From contig JAMXDE010000037.1 of assembly GCA_026770025.1 (NCBI GenBank), positions 558,001-622,000 of the forward strand: DNA of 64,000 bases, in the 5' to 3' direction. Source of the stretch: Craspedostauros australis. Its lineage: Eukaryota; Bacillariophyta; Bacillariophyceae; Mastogloiales; Achnanthaceae. The position numbers were made by a program, and so were the translations under genes. Shown piece after piece: positions 52,883 through 62,004 of the stretch (the stretch's first letter is position 1; each line of letters starts with the position of its first letter). The notes under the pieces were generated by a model that did not search any database, was not told the origin of the DNA, and saw only the letters and a program-made list of their open reading frames with translations.

Positions 52883-54508
52883 TCACCACAGATTCTTCAT
52901 TTGCATGTCGCTCAACCATCCGTCCAAGTCGTTGGTCCATTCCAATTCATCGACGTTGGCGTTGTAATCATCGTACTGCGGCATGGACTGTGTCGGATCG
53001 TACTGCTGACGTTGCACGTTGTTGCTGTTATTGTTGCCGTTGTTGTTCGAGATGATATTGAGACGCTGCTGTTGTTGCTGTAAGTTGTTGTTGTTGTTGG
53101 GAGTGTTGCGCAAGCTGGTTTCGCGCTTCATTGGAAGCATGGCATTGTTGGCGAACTGATGTTGTGCATTTTTATCCACGTTCATGGGTACGGGCATGCC
53201 TATGGAAGCTTTGTTGTTGTTGTTCGATACACCCCCGTTCAGTGCCAGCACATCCCTTCGTGACGTCCCAATGACATGATCCGGCGGTTTGTTCCTGACG
53301 GTGGATATGCCATCGTTGTTGTTGTTGTTGTTGTTGTTGTTCTGTGTCTTGCTCGCCTGATTTGTCTGCGACGACCCGGGCGTCCCGATCAGACGCGGGG
53401 AGTGATACTCGACAAAGTAGTAGCAATGATCCAACCCAACGATGACGAGGCAGACGATGCAGTCGCAGGCGATCTTCTGCCCGTTCTTCAAACGGATGCG
53501 CGTGTTCGTGATGCGGGCCGGATGCGGCAGGGTGTCGTACTTGTCCTGCACGGAGATCTGGTGGATCAATCCCTGCGTGTGACGGTACTTCTCCTCCGTG
53601 TCGACGGTCCAGATATCCTTGACTTCGATGGTGTTCTCGATGTAGGTGCGGTAGATGAGGTCGTAGGACGCGATGTCCTGCTCGAACTGCGGGGACACGA
53701 AGTATCGAGAGATTCCCTTCTTCATTTCGCGGACCTGCATCCACCGGCCGCTGAGGTTGGATAGCGAGGGGCAGTTGTAGATGGAGGAGAGGAGCTTGAT
53801 GGGGATCTCCGTGAGCTGCAGCGGCGGTCCCATGACCTCCTGCTCGCTGGCCTTCGTGGTGATGATCCTGCTCAGGAACTCCATGGCGCTGCCCTGGCCG
53901 TGGGAGGTCTGCGTGCGGATAGCCAGCGCCATGAAGAGGGGGTTGTTGCTGTTGTTACCGACGTCGGCGTTGCTGACGGGCTCGTCGACGCAAGGGATGG
54001 AAGCGAAGCGCTCGCATCCGCAGAGGACGTCGTCCATGGAGATTCCGTGTTTGCAGGCCAGGGAGCAGGCTCGACAGAGGAGGTTCAAGGAACGGCGTGT
54101 GACGGCGAAGGAGATCCATTGACGGATGATGAAGTAGAGGCCGAAGTGGTTGGGACTGAGCTTGTTGGTGTCGGAGAGGATGACCGATTCGGTGACGCCC
54201 TTGTTGCGCTTGGACGTCTTGACGAGTGAGTCGGAGGAGTCACTGGCGGAGTTGCGCCTGAGCCTACCAACCGCATTCCCGGTACTCTCAACTTGATTGG
54301 GCAGGGGACCCACGACGTCCATGTTGTTGCCATCATTCTGCTGTTTCGACACATTGGCGGACACTCGTTTTTTGCGCTTCTTCTTACCCTGTCCTTGACG
54401 TGACTTGTGCAGGACGCATTCGATGTCCAATCGTACGCACCTATCGCAGGGAAAGCCGTTGGGGCAGATGCATTTGACCTTGGCAGAGTGGCACGCAGCG
54501 CACGCCAT
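52883..54508 (-). CDS. Zn2-C6 (fungal-type) transcription regulator, paralogue B
   Basis: 541 residues, intronless. Zinc ligands are Cys3, 6, 13, 21, 24 and 31 with the same C-x2-C-x6-C-x7-C-x2-C-x6-C spacing as the protein at 26307 and an extra Cys15, then a basic linker (SRQGQGKKKRKKR). The shared second region reads PNHFGLYFIIRQWISFAVTRRSL, then ISMDDVLCGCERF and FVSPQFEQDIASYDLI with IEVKDIW. The C-terminal third is poly-Asn and poly-Gln (codon-repeat runs at 53041-53110 and 53315-53341) and may act in activation; repeat length is likely variable. The gene ends DLDGWLSDMQMKNLW. A TGTACTCGTACAGTAC box lies about 100 bases upstream (54608-54622). Confidence 0.83.
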   Translation of the reverse strand: MACAACHSAKVKCICPNGFPCDRCVRLDIECVLHKSRQGQGKKKRKKRVSANVSKQQNDGNNMDVVGPLPNQVESTGNAVGRLRRNSASDSSDSLVKTSKRNKGVTESVILSDTNKLSPNHFGLYFIIRQWISFAVTRRSLNLLCRACSLACKHGISMDDVLCGCERFASIPCVDEPVSNADVGNNSNNPLFMALAIRTQTSHGQGSAMEFLSRIITTKASEQEVMGPPLQLTEIPIKLLSSIYNCPSLSNLSGRWMQVREMKKGISRYFVSPQFEQDIASYDLIYRTYIENTIEVKDIWTVDTEEKYRHTQGLIHQISVQDKYDTLPHPARITNTRIRLKNGQKIACDCIVCLVIVGLDHCYYFVEYHSPRLIGTPGSSQTNQASKTQNNNNNNNNNDGISTVRNKPPDHVIGTSRRDVLALNGGVSNNNNKASIGMPVPMNVDKNAQHQFANNAMLPMKRETSLRNTPNNNNNLQQQQQRLNIISNNNGNNNSNNVQRQQYDPTQSMPQYDDYNANVDELEWTNDLDGWLSDMQMKNLW

Positions 54509-56425
54509 GGCGGTGATCTACAATAGTTGGATGCTGTCGCCGTTGCTTCTGCTCTTGCTTTGGATACAGATGTATTGTATCATATGATGCAATCAGAGCA
54601 GAGGATGTACTCGTACAGTACTTGTTGTGCGTGGATACTGGATACTGGATGCTGTTGCCAATGTCAATGGTGCTGCGGCTGTTGCCAATCTTGCTCGTAC
54701 CAGTACGTATTATATGAGCGGAGTGCTCCTGAAGTGAAATGGAATGAATCTGAAAGAAAGATCTGGTGTATAGTATAGTGTAATATGTACGTATGGTACT
54801 AAGACGAGTATGGTGGCAGAAGATAGCGTGTGAGATGGGATGTTACCGGAACAGACGTGGTGGACGGTGATACTTGGGGAACTCAGAGGAAGATGCGCCA
54901 CGGTGTGGCATCGTACGACTACGGCATGCCATTGTCTGCATTGGCGCACACGCCATCTTTCAACCATGAGCACCGATTCTACTGAGAGATGTAATATCAT
55001 CATGCATGCGAGTATGATGCCATAATCGTGGAGCGTGGCGATAGCGTACGATGATTGGGCGTGGTAGGACATCATTGAGCCCAAGGAGAGCAAGCACGAC
55101 CACAAAGTCACGCACATGATCACGAGGCAACTTGCATCTCGTGATGTGGTCTGTGCAATCAGAACGGATGGCGGCTTACCTCGGGAAAACGCAAATTCGT
55201 CAATGATGGCAGAAAGATGTGACGAAGCGAGCGTCCATCCACTCGATCGCAGACCACCGGACGAAGGGGATGGCAAGAAGCAAGAAAACTCTATTGAGAG
55301 AGCGTGTCTCGGCGTCTTTGGCGGCGAAGTTGGGGTTCAGATTATTGTGTTTCAGTCGGCGCTGTTGGTGTCGATTTCGTCCAACCTCGTTTTTGCCTCT
55401 GTTGCTGCGTACAAAATGCTCGATCGTTGTTGGCTGTGCGTTGCTCCCTTGTTGCTGTTCTCACCACGTACAGAAGAGGCAGCAACAACGACGCGATAAA
55501 CCACACAACGACGCGATAAACCAGACAACGACGCGACAGCCCAAGACAACACAGCACAGCACAACAAGACACGAGCGCAACGATACCACGCTCCCCAACG
55601 AAAAACCAGCCTGTGTTGCCCCGCGGTTGACTTGGTGCCAAAGAAGAAACAAACCCCAGAACAGAAGCGAACTTCCGGCGTTCACGGATTTTACATATGG
55701 ACAGAAGACATGTTCATGTCGCAGACGCCTCTCAAATAGGCCCTTTCATGAGCGTGATCATATTCGTGACTTGAATTGGCCCGAACTGTCCCCAACACAA
55801 TGACCGAAATGTAAGATGCAAATATTACGTCGGTGCTGCGTACGTCAAATCAAGCTTGTTTCGAAGGGGGCTTCGTAAGTACAATAGCATTCCACAAAAT
55901 GGAAGACATGTGTCAATCGCCAAAAAAGCATGGCGTGGAAGAGAAGTGTCGCAGGGTTTCACGTTGTTTCGCGTTGTTGCGCCCCTGCGAGTTCATCCAC
56001 GCGTTTTGCCATCATTCCACTGATACGAGTTCCCTTTCTCACAAAGCCCATTGAAGATACCCAGAGAGGTCTCGCCAGTTGCTGATCAATGCACTCCACC
56101 AGTACAGCCGTAGGAACAAAGCACAACAGAGGACAACACAACACAGCAGAGCAGAGCGCATCCCAATTCACTCACCACACTCGTACCCGCACTCAGGAAC
56201 GAAGCGAAAGAAGGACTCTTGAAAGAAGCGGCTGTGTCTTGTGGAGCCTTGGCGTTGACATCGTTGACGTTCGTGAAGCACGCGGCAGAATAGTGCTCTA
56301 GCACATGGCTTCGAGCTTTCTCGTGAAACGCATCAGCGCAGCCAGACCGAATCGGTTCAGATCAGAAGTGCGAAGCGAGCTCCCATTGTTCCGTGGTCCT
56401 CTCCGACAACCGAGCGGTGACGACG
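54509..56425. other. 1.9-kb region without a supported gene
   Basis: CGAGTA-type boxes occur near 54608, 54693 and 54800. Three units of about 17 bases (ACAACGACGCGATAAACC) lie at 55498-55545. No domain-bearing frame is found. A frame starting at ATG 56305 (65 codons) ends inside the next gene and might be a 5' exon of it. Confidence 0.45.
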
Positions 56426-57259
56426 ATGATCTCATCGAGAATGGTTCCAACGGATCGGGTTTCAGCATCTCACAGCGGTCGCAAGCACCATCGCGCGGAT
56501 GAGACCTTTGCGCACCTTGCCAAGAGGGTGCGCAGCAACCAATCCTGGCAGATGAATGCACCCATGTGCGAGCAGCGACAAGAGCAGGACCAATCCCATC
56601 GTGGTGGATCTGCCAGCAGTCTAGGTCAGATCGATGAGATCGCGGTGGCCGGGAAGCCGCCCGATTCCATATCCATCACCAGGAGACCGCCGACTGGTTG
56701 GCATGCCTTCAACCGCAGGACGACAAGCACGCTGACTGGTTGCAGCAGCGATGAGGATGACAGCGACAACGATGCAGATGTTGATAGTGATGAAAGCGAT
56801 TACAACGGCTTCGCATCTTCGAATACCAGCGAAGTCAGCATGAAGACTGGCCACACATCTGTCTGCAAGAACATGTTCCAGCCACTGCGCTCCATGGACA
56901 TCAATCCGCAGGTACCGCAATGGCAGAGCCGCTTCGCAATCACATCGACGACGAGCAACCATGAACTCCTACCGTCGTTGTCGTCTACAGCAGCGTGCAT
57001 CACGCACCACGACACAATGGGCCAAACTGGCAATGAGAATGCCACCGCTGCTTCTCTCGCGGCCTGCAATCCCCAGGTCGCCACGATCGATGATGTGGAT
57101 CAGCTGCTCGTCAATCGCATATCCAATTGGAGTCTTCGGAGATTCGAGGAACCCGCTGTGCCTCCATCGGCAGCATCGTCATCCTTCCGGCGCAAGCAGA
57201 AGCAGGCCAAGCGCGATGTCATGCGCATGCTCCTATCGTCGTCGTCACGCAAACCATGA
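56426..57259 (+). CDS. Disordered Ser/Asp-rich protein, unknown function
   Basis: 277 residues from ATG 56426; a second ATG at 56441 is equally possible and upstream exons cannot be excluded. No known family. It contains an acidic cluster (SSDEDDSDNDADVDSDESDYN), a moderately hydrophobic middle, the segment VATIDDVDQLLVNRISNWSLRRFEEP, and a basic end (FRRKQKQAKRDVMRMLLSSSSRKP) that could be a nuclear signal or short helix. No membrane span. It is similar in style to the proteins at 12751 and 22068 but shows no clear alignment with them. Confidence 0.5.
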   Translation: MISSRMVPTDRVSASHSGRKHHRADETFAHLAKRVRSNQSWQMNAPMCEQRQEQDQSHRGGSASSLGQIDEIAVAGKPPDSISITRRPPTGWHAFNRRTTSTLTGCSSDEDDSDNDADVDSDESDYNGFASSNTSEVSMKTGHTSVCKNMFQPLRSMDINPQVPQWQSRFAITSTTSNHELLPSLSSTAACITHHDTMGQTGNENATAASLAACNPQVATIDDVDQLLVNRISNWSLRRFEEPAVPPSAASSSFRRKQKQAKRDVMRMLLSSSSRKP

Positions 57260-57775
57260 TCTTCACGCAAATACAGAACAACCAATAAGGAAATGAAATG
57301 CACTGAGCACTAACAAACAACGTCTTCAACCATGAAACGGAACAAAACATAACGAAATACACATATCATATCAGATGGTGTGTTCGAAAGCATCCAAGTA
57401 TAGTAGTGTCACAGTTTTCTATACCCTCGTTGCGTCGGGTTGAAGTAGGATGGGAGGAGGAGTGCGCAGCATGATCAGCAGTGGCACGCATCGTCGCAAA
57501 GTGGTTGAAGTGGTTTGGAGAAGCTCAGCGAAGATGTAGACTTTGATTGAGTATAGGGAGAAACCCCACAATCCGAAGTGTGCGATATTTTTGGCTCATT
57601 TCTCAACGGATCCAATTCTGCCATCCACCACGCTTTGGAAGGACTCACACCAACGCAAAGCGATCATCGCACAACACATCGCCACAATCAGCAACGCACA
57701 GTATCACATCAAAGCATCCCCACTCCTCATCCGTTCAGCCATATAATAGATCGTACGCACCGAAGAGCGTCCAGT
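57260..57775. other. Upstream region of the SET-like gene
   Basis: No gene is seen. CATATAATAGATCG at about 57740-57753, some 25-35 bases before the likely start codon, resembles a TATA element. Confidence 0.4.
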
Positions 57776-58846
57776 ATGATGACTCGCACAAGAACGAGCA
57801 TGAAGATGCTGGCCGTCGCTCTCATTTGCGCGACGCTCCTGCCCTTCGTTTCTGCCGCTGATGCCGCCGCTGATGCTACGGCCGCTGATGATGCCAAACA
57901 GGAACAACCGAAGCAGGAACAGCAGAAACTGGATCCATGGCGCATCGACACCGTCTGCGACTCCTCCAACTGCACATACCCGCAGATGTGGCAAGGCCTC
58001 GGCTGCGACGCCAAAATCGAGGAGGAGCGCTTCAATGCCAACCTCTTCAACGAGTCCACGTGGATGCTGCTGCGCGGCACCTACCAGGGCACCATGGGAC
58101 CCACCGCATCCTCCCTCTCCACGCACGCCAACATGGAGTACGAAAACGACGTGCCGACGACCTCGGGCTTCCAGGTTCGCACGTACGTCGGCTTCATTCC
58201 CGGCGGCGGCAAGATCGTCTATGCCGGACAGAACATCGCCAAGGGCACGTGGATCTGGAACGGCGACGTGCAGGGCGCCGAGATTCCATCGGCCAAGCTC
58301 TTTCGCCATTTCGTGCTCAGTCTGCCGCCCACCTTGGGATGTCAGATGCTCATGCGGTGCTATCCGCAGGCGCTGGCCGACAGCGACGACGACAGCGTGT
58401 CGCAGGTGCGAGTTCCGTTCGATTCCGACCAAACGTTGGGCGTCTACATGATGTGCGACTTTGACGATGCGTCGTTCTTGGGGGAGAATCCGAATCCCAA
58501 CGTGGGGTGCTCCGTGTCCAATCTCGAAGAGCACAGCAGCATCGATTCCGGATGTCCGCGCAACCTGTTCGCGTTGGAGGATATTCCAGCCGGCGATCCG
58601 TTCCTCGTGGATATGTCCCAGCGCATGTACAAGCCGGGTTTTGGTCTGTTTGGGTTTGAAGACTTCGAATTCACCGAGAACATGAAGAATGAGGCCAGAA
58701 AAGTCAGCGATCCGGATGATGACGATGACGACGACGATGACGACGAAGAATATGATGGTGAGTATGAATACATCAATGTGGAAGATAGGGACCCGGAAGA
58801 GAAGGAGGCGGGTGGTTCCGGCGCAACTACAGGTGATGAGTTGTAA
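57776..58846 (+). CDS. Secreted or ER-lumenal SET-domain-like protein
   Basis: 356 residues from ATG 57776, giving a signal peptide (MLAVALICATLLPFVSAADA). The middle region fits the SET fold loosely: GGKIVYAGQNIAKGTWIWNGD at the start, then FLGENPNPNVGCSVSN from Phe234, at the place of the usual FxNHxCxPN loop, and RNLFALEDIPAGDPFLVDMSQ, matching the A-x-DIxxGEELxxDY strand. The His of NHSC and the final catalytic Tyr (here Met) are not conserved, so methyltransferase activity is doubtful. Several cysteines and N-glycosylation sequons (NCT, NES) agree with a secretory protein. The C-terminus is a ten-Asp run and an acidic tail. It may be a degenerate SET protein recruited to another role. 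Confidence 0.55.
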   Translation: MMTRTRTSMKMLAVALICATLLPFVSAADAAADATAADDAKQEQPKQEQQKLDPWRIDTVCDSSNCTYPQMWQGLGCDAKIEEERFNANLFNESTWMLLRGTYQGTMGPTASSLSTHANMEYENDVPTTSGFQVRTYVGFIPGGGKIVYAGQNIAKGTWIWNGDVQGAEIPSAKLFRHFVLSLPPTLGCQMLMRCYPQALADSDDDSVSQVRVPFDSDQTLGVYMMCDFDDASFLGENPNPNVGCSVSNLEEHSSIDSGCPRNLFALEDIPAGDPFLVDMSQRMYKPGFGLFGFEDFEFTENMKNEARKVSDPDDDDDDDDDDEEYDGEYEYINVEDRDPEEKEAGGSGATTGDEL

Positions 58847-59172
58847 AGTCTACACAGGAAGCGACCACAGGAAGCGAACGGAACTCTTAGAGTAGAGAGA
58901 GAGAGAGAATCGCAGAGTATGTAAGCAACAAGTCTCATCAGATCCAACGCATGGCGTGAAGATAGTGGCATGTCATGAGAGTATTCTGATCAAGTCAACG
59001 TAACAATTGGCACCGGTGTGAAGAATAAAAGATGTTGGTTTGTTGGTGTTTGTGGAATAACGGAGCAGAGGACTCTGCTCTCTACAACATGTTCCAGAGT
59101 ACGGTACTGCAATCGAGCATCTTAGTCGTATTGTACAGTACCAGACTTCATCATGCCTTTCATCATCATTAG
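58847..59172. other. Spacer between convergent genes
   Basis: 326 bases with a short GA run near 58898. No gene. Confidence 0.4.
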
Positions 59173-60612
59173 TCAGCCGGGCGTATCATCAATTCTTGGC
59201 TTGCTTTCCAGCCTACGAGCCACTCTGTTGTCCAGGCATGGGTACTTGCATGGCATCAAGTCGACACCGCTTCCTTCGTCCCTCCTCTTCATGATCCATG
59301 ACGAGCCTCTCTCATATTCTACCATTCGGACTGCCAAGTTGTCATTCCAGGCTCGTTTCAACACCTCACTGCTCTCCAGCAGGAAGCGGAACGTGCGGTC
59401 CGCAAATCTTCGCGAACAGACACGCGACAGCGCCTCCCCAAACAGCGCCAATGGCTGTGACCATGTGGATAGAGACGATAGTACACGCCGCACCTTGGTC
59501 TGGTAATTCCGTTGCAGGACCTGGTCAACAAGTGCATCGTACTCTAGCTTGTCGATTGGGCATGGAGAGATGCGTAGATAGGTGAGTTGATGGGAGCTTT
59601 GCAAAGTGCGGCGAAGTGCTTCTGTCCGTTCGCACAGTATCTCTGGTGTGACAGGATTGTTTGCATCTCGATAACTATGGTTCAAGCAATGCAGATATGA
59701 TAGGTTGCTGTTTCCCATTAGAGAGATCACATCATCAAACCGCTTGCTCCATGGCTCATTCTGGTCGGTACCAAAGTCAACTTCAAGTTCTTTGAGGTGC
59801 GTTGCATCTGAAAGAAGCTCGATGATCCGATTGATATCTTGTTCTGTGTAAAATCTTCCACCTCGGCGGTAGGGCCTTGCATTGAAATCGAAGGAGAAGT
59901 TGTCAATTTGCTTGTTTGACTGCAATAGCTTTGCCAAAAGGTCGCATGCGATGAAAGTCCATCGGAATGATAGTTTGGTGACTCTACAATCGCCGAGAGA
60001 CAGCCATCTGCACAGATCAGCGCCGTCGCCGGCGAGTGCGCAACGGCCAAACTCGACGCTTTTGGAGTTTTGGATGATGTTGAACATGAGCTTATCGCGA
60101 CCCACAAGATTACAATAGTGCAACTCCGTATGACTTGTGACAAGAGGGACATCATGAAACTCCTCTACATCCACGAAGTGTTGATACAATTCGATGCCTT
60201 GTCCGGCGCAAGCCTTGGCGGCCAATCGAAGGAGGAAGTGAAGCGTTTGTGCATTGGCGGCTCCAAGTTGGTCGTCACACTTCGCGAGAAGCAGTTGGAT
60301 GGATTCGATACACATTAGTTCGCCTCCACCGAACGAGCCATCGCACAATACCAGATGCGACGACAGCGCCACGTACCCGCAACTGTCCACCATCGATTCC
60401 AAGTCATCAAAGCTGAATCCTGCTTCGATGGCCATGTCCCAGTATTCCATCCGCTTGGGTGTGATGTCGCTGCATATAACTTCCATGTCGTCGTCGCCAT
60501 CCGCAACGACGGCGGTCGTCCATGACAACTGTTGTCCATAGAGCTGTTTCCAGAAAGTGTTGAAGTCCGGATGATAGTTGGTGTTGGCGACACCGTCCTT
60601 GTTGCGATTCAT
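59173..60612 (-). CDS. LRR-like (RNI-like) family protein, copy 3, complete
   Basis: 479 residues, intronless. It is homologous over its whole length to the protein at 4107-5501 but more diverged than copies 1 and 2 are from each other. Shared points are the start (MNRNKDGVANTN, DFNTFWKQLYG), KRMEYWDMAIEAGFSFDDLESM, ADLCRWLSLGDC, SDATHLKELEVDF and STWSQPLALFGEAL with LLESSEVLKRAWNDN. The leucine-spaced pattern suggests RNI-like repeats. The C-terminal end differs and extends about 35 residues further (SSWIMKRRDEGSGVD...). No signal, membrane or catalytic motif. It is in inverted orientation to copies 1 and 2, about 55 kb away, with its upstream region duplicated too. Confidence 0.8.
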   Translation of the reverse strand: MNRNKDGVANTNYHPDFNTFWKQLYGQQLSWTTAVVADGDDDMEVICSDITPKRMEYWDMAIEAGFSFDDLESMVDSCGYVALSSHLVLCDGSFGGGELMCIESIQLLLAKCDDQLGAANAQTLHFLLRLAAKACAGQGIELYQHFVDVEEFHDVPLVTSHTELHYCNLVGRDKLMFNIIQNSKSVEFGRCALAGDGADLCRWLSLGDCRVTKLSFRWTFIACDLLAKLLQSNKQIDNFSFDFNARPYRRGGRFYTEQDINRIIELLSDATHLKELEVDFGTDQNEPWSKRFDDVISLMGNSNLSYLHCLNHSYRDANNPVTPEILCERTEALRRTLQSSHQLTYLRISPCPIDKLEYDALVDQVLQRNYQTKVRRVLSSLSTWSQPLALFGEALSRVCSRRFADRTFRFLLESSEVLKRAWNDNLAVRMVEYERGSSWIMKRRDEGSGVDLMPCKYPCLDNRVARRLESKPRIDDTPG

Positions 60613-61370
60613 CCTTTTCTTGTTGTCGCTGTCGTCACTGTTGTTACGTCTGATGCCGATTGTTGCTGATTGTTGTTGTTGCTATTGGTGATACAATCAT
60701 GCGAGTAGTGCTGGTAGAGTATGTAGTCCCAAATCAGTTGCGCTTGGATGGCGATTATGAGCTCATCTGCTCAAGTTTGCTGTCCTCCATTTCATGATCC
60801 CGTGCATTCATTACGAAGCAACATGTCGTCAGCCAACACACCTTCATGGACTTGTGCAGTTCCACCACGGTATATGATGCGGTATGGTGTGGTATGGTGT
60901 GGTATGGTATTGTTCGACTATGCTGTGCAATGGTGTGGTACGATCGTGGACAGCCACATCATGATCCGAAGCTGGCTAGCTCGCACGATGCGACCTTCGA
61001 TGGTGCCCAACTTGGCCACGCTGTGCAGTTATGCCTCTTCATGTGATACCATAGATCGTGTAATATGAGTAGGCACATCCCTCTGTGATGGTCTTGGGGG
61101 AGTCAACCATTGTGCCGTACGAATGCATACTATGCGCTTCGGCAGTTGGATGTCATCGAACGACTCCAATGGGCGGATCCACAATGTGACGAGTCCATCA
61201 CGACGACTTCTTCGGTGGACGTCAGAGGCGTTTCTCGTGTTTTGTTGAGAGGATGATGACGACGACGATGACGACGGTGACACCACTCGTGTTTCAATCG
61301 ACATCAAACGTATCCAGGACTCATCTCGCCCCACCCAACCATCACGACCAACAATCAGTCGTGAATGAAT
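60613..61370. other. Upstream module of LRR copy 3, inverted duplicate of 3400-4106
   Basis: Matches the reverse complement of the region upstream of copy 2 (shared GCGCTTGGATGGCGAT and AGACCATCACAGAGGGATG). A minisatellite of GGTATGGTGT units lies at 60885-60912. Similarity fades near 61366. Confidence 0.65.
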
Positions 61371-62004
61371 CGGGTCACTTCTAGATATAATTGACTGGTT
61401 GATACAGCCGACCCATACGACTCCAGGGCATCATCCGCAGGAAGAAGACGGGACACACAGCGGGAATGCAAACCATGTGCATCACCCCGCAATGGAGACT
61501 CAAACTTAACGTTTATAACGGCCACACATGGGCCATGTCCCTAAGTAAGGACAATTCGAACCATGTGCGACAACGGCCATTTGATGGCAATGCGGAGCTC
61601 ACAAAATGATCACCCGCAGCGAAAAAGTCGACACACAAACAAAAACTCAAAAAACACGGAATGCGCTATCGACGACACCAATTGCAAACCCATCAGAAGA
61701 GATGCAATCGGATAGTGAAGCCGGACCAAGACCCGCTTCGAGCAAATGAGAAACGAAGGAGGTCGAACACGAGGAGACTGAGGAGCCTGCAAGAGAAAGT
61801 AGAAAGAGAGAAGAGAAACAACAAGCAGAGAAGCGATGCGACAAGCAACAACCGAAACGCGCACAATTTGGAAAAGACGACAGAATTGTCACACTCCTCG
61901 CTTCGGATAACGCTTCCCGCAACGCTTGCTCAGGGGTAACCTAGCAACAAAACAACGCCTTCTACACCACTTCACGTCTTTCACCTTCTTCTTGAGTCCT
62001 CACC
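61371..62004. other. Region before the gag-like frame, possible 5' end of a retroelement
   Basis: Bases 61430-61610 contain short related motifs (AACCATGTGC twice, AACGGCCA twice) of unknown meaning. No long terminal repeat can be tested because the element continues outside the window. A C/T-rich stretch lies directly before the ATG at 62005. Confidence 0.35.

Noticed and set aside
55498-55545. Tandem 17-base units suspected to be a regulatory array
   Set aside because: Only three units, next to other CA-rich low-complexity DNA; best seen as a minor minisatellite.
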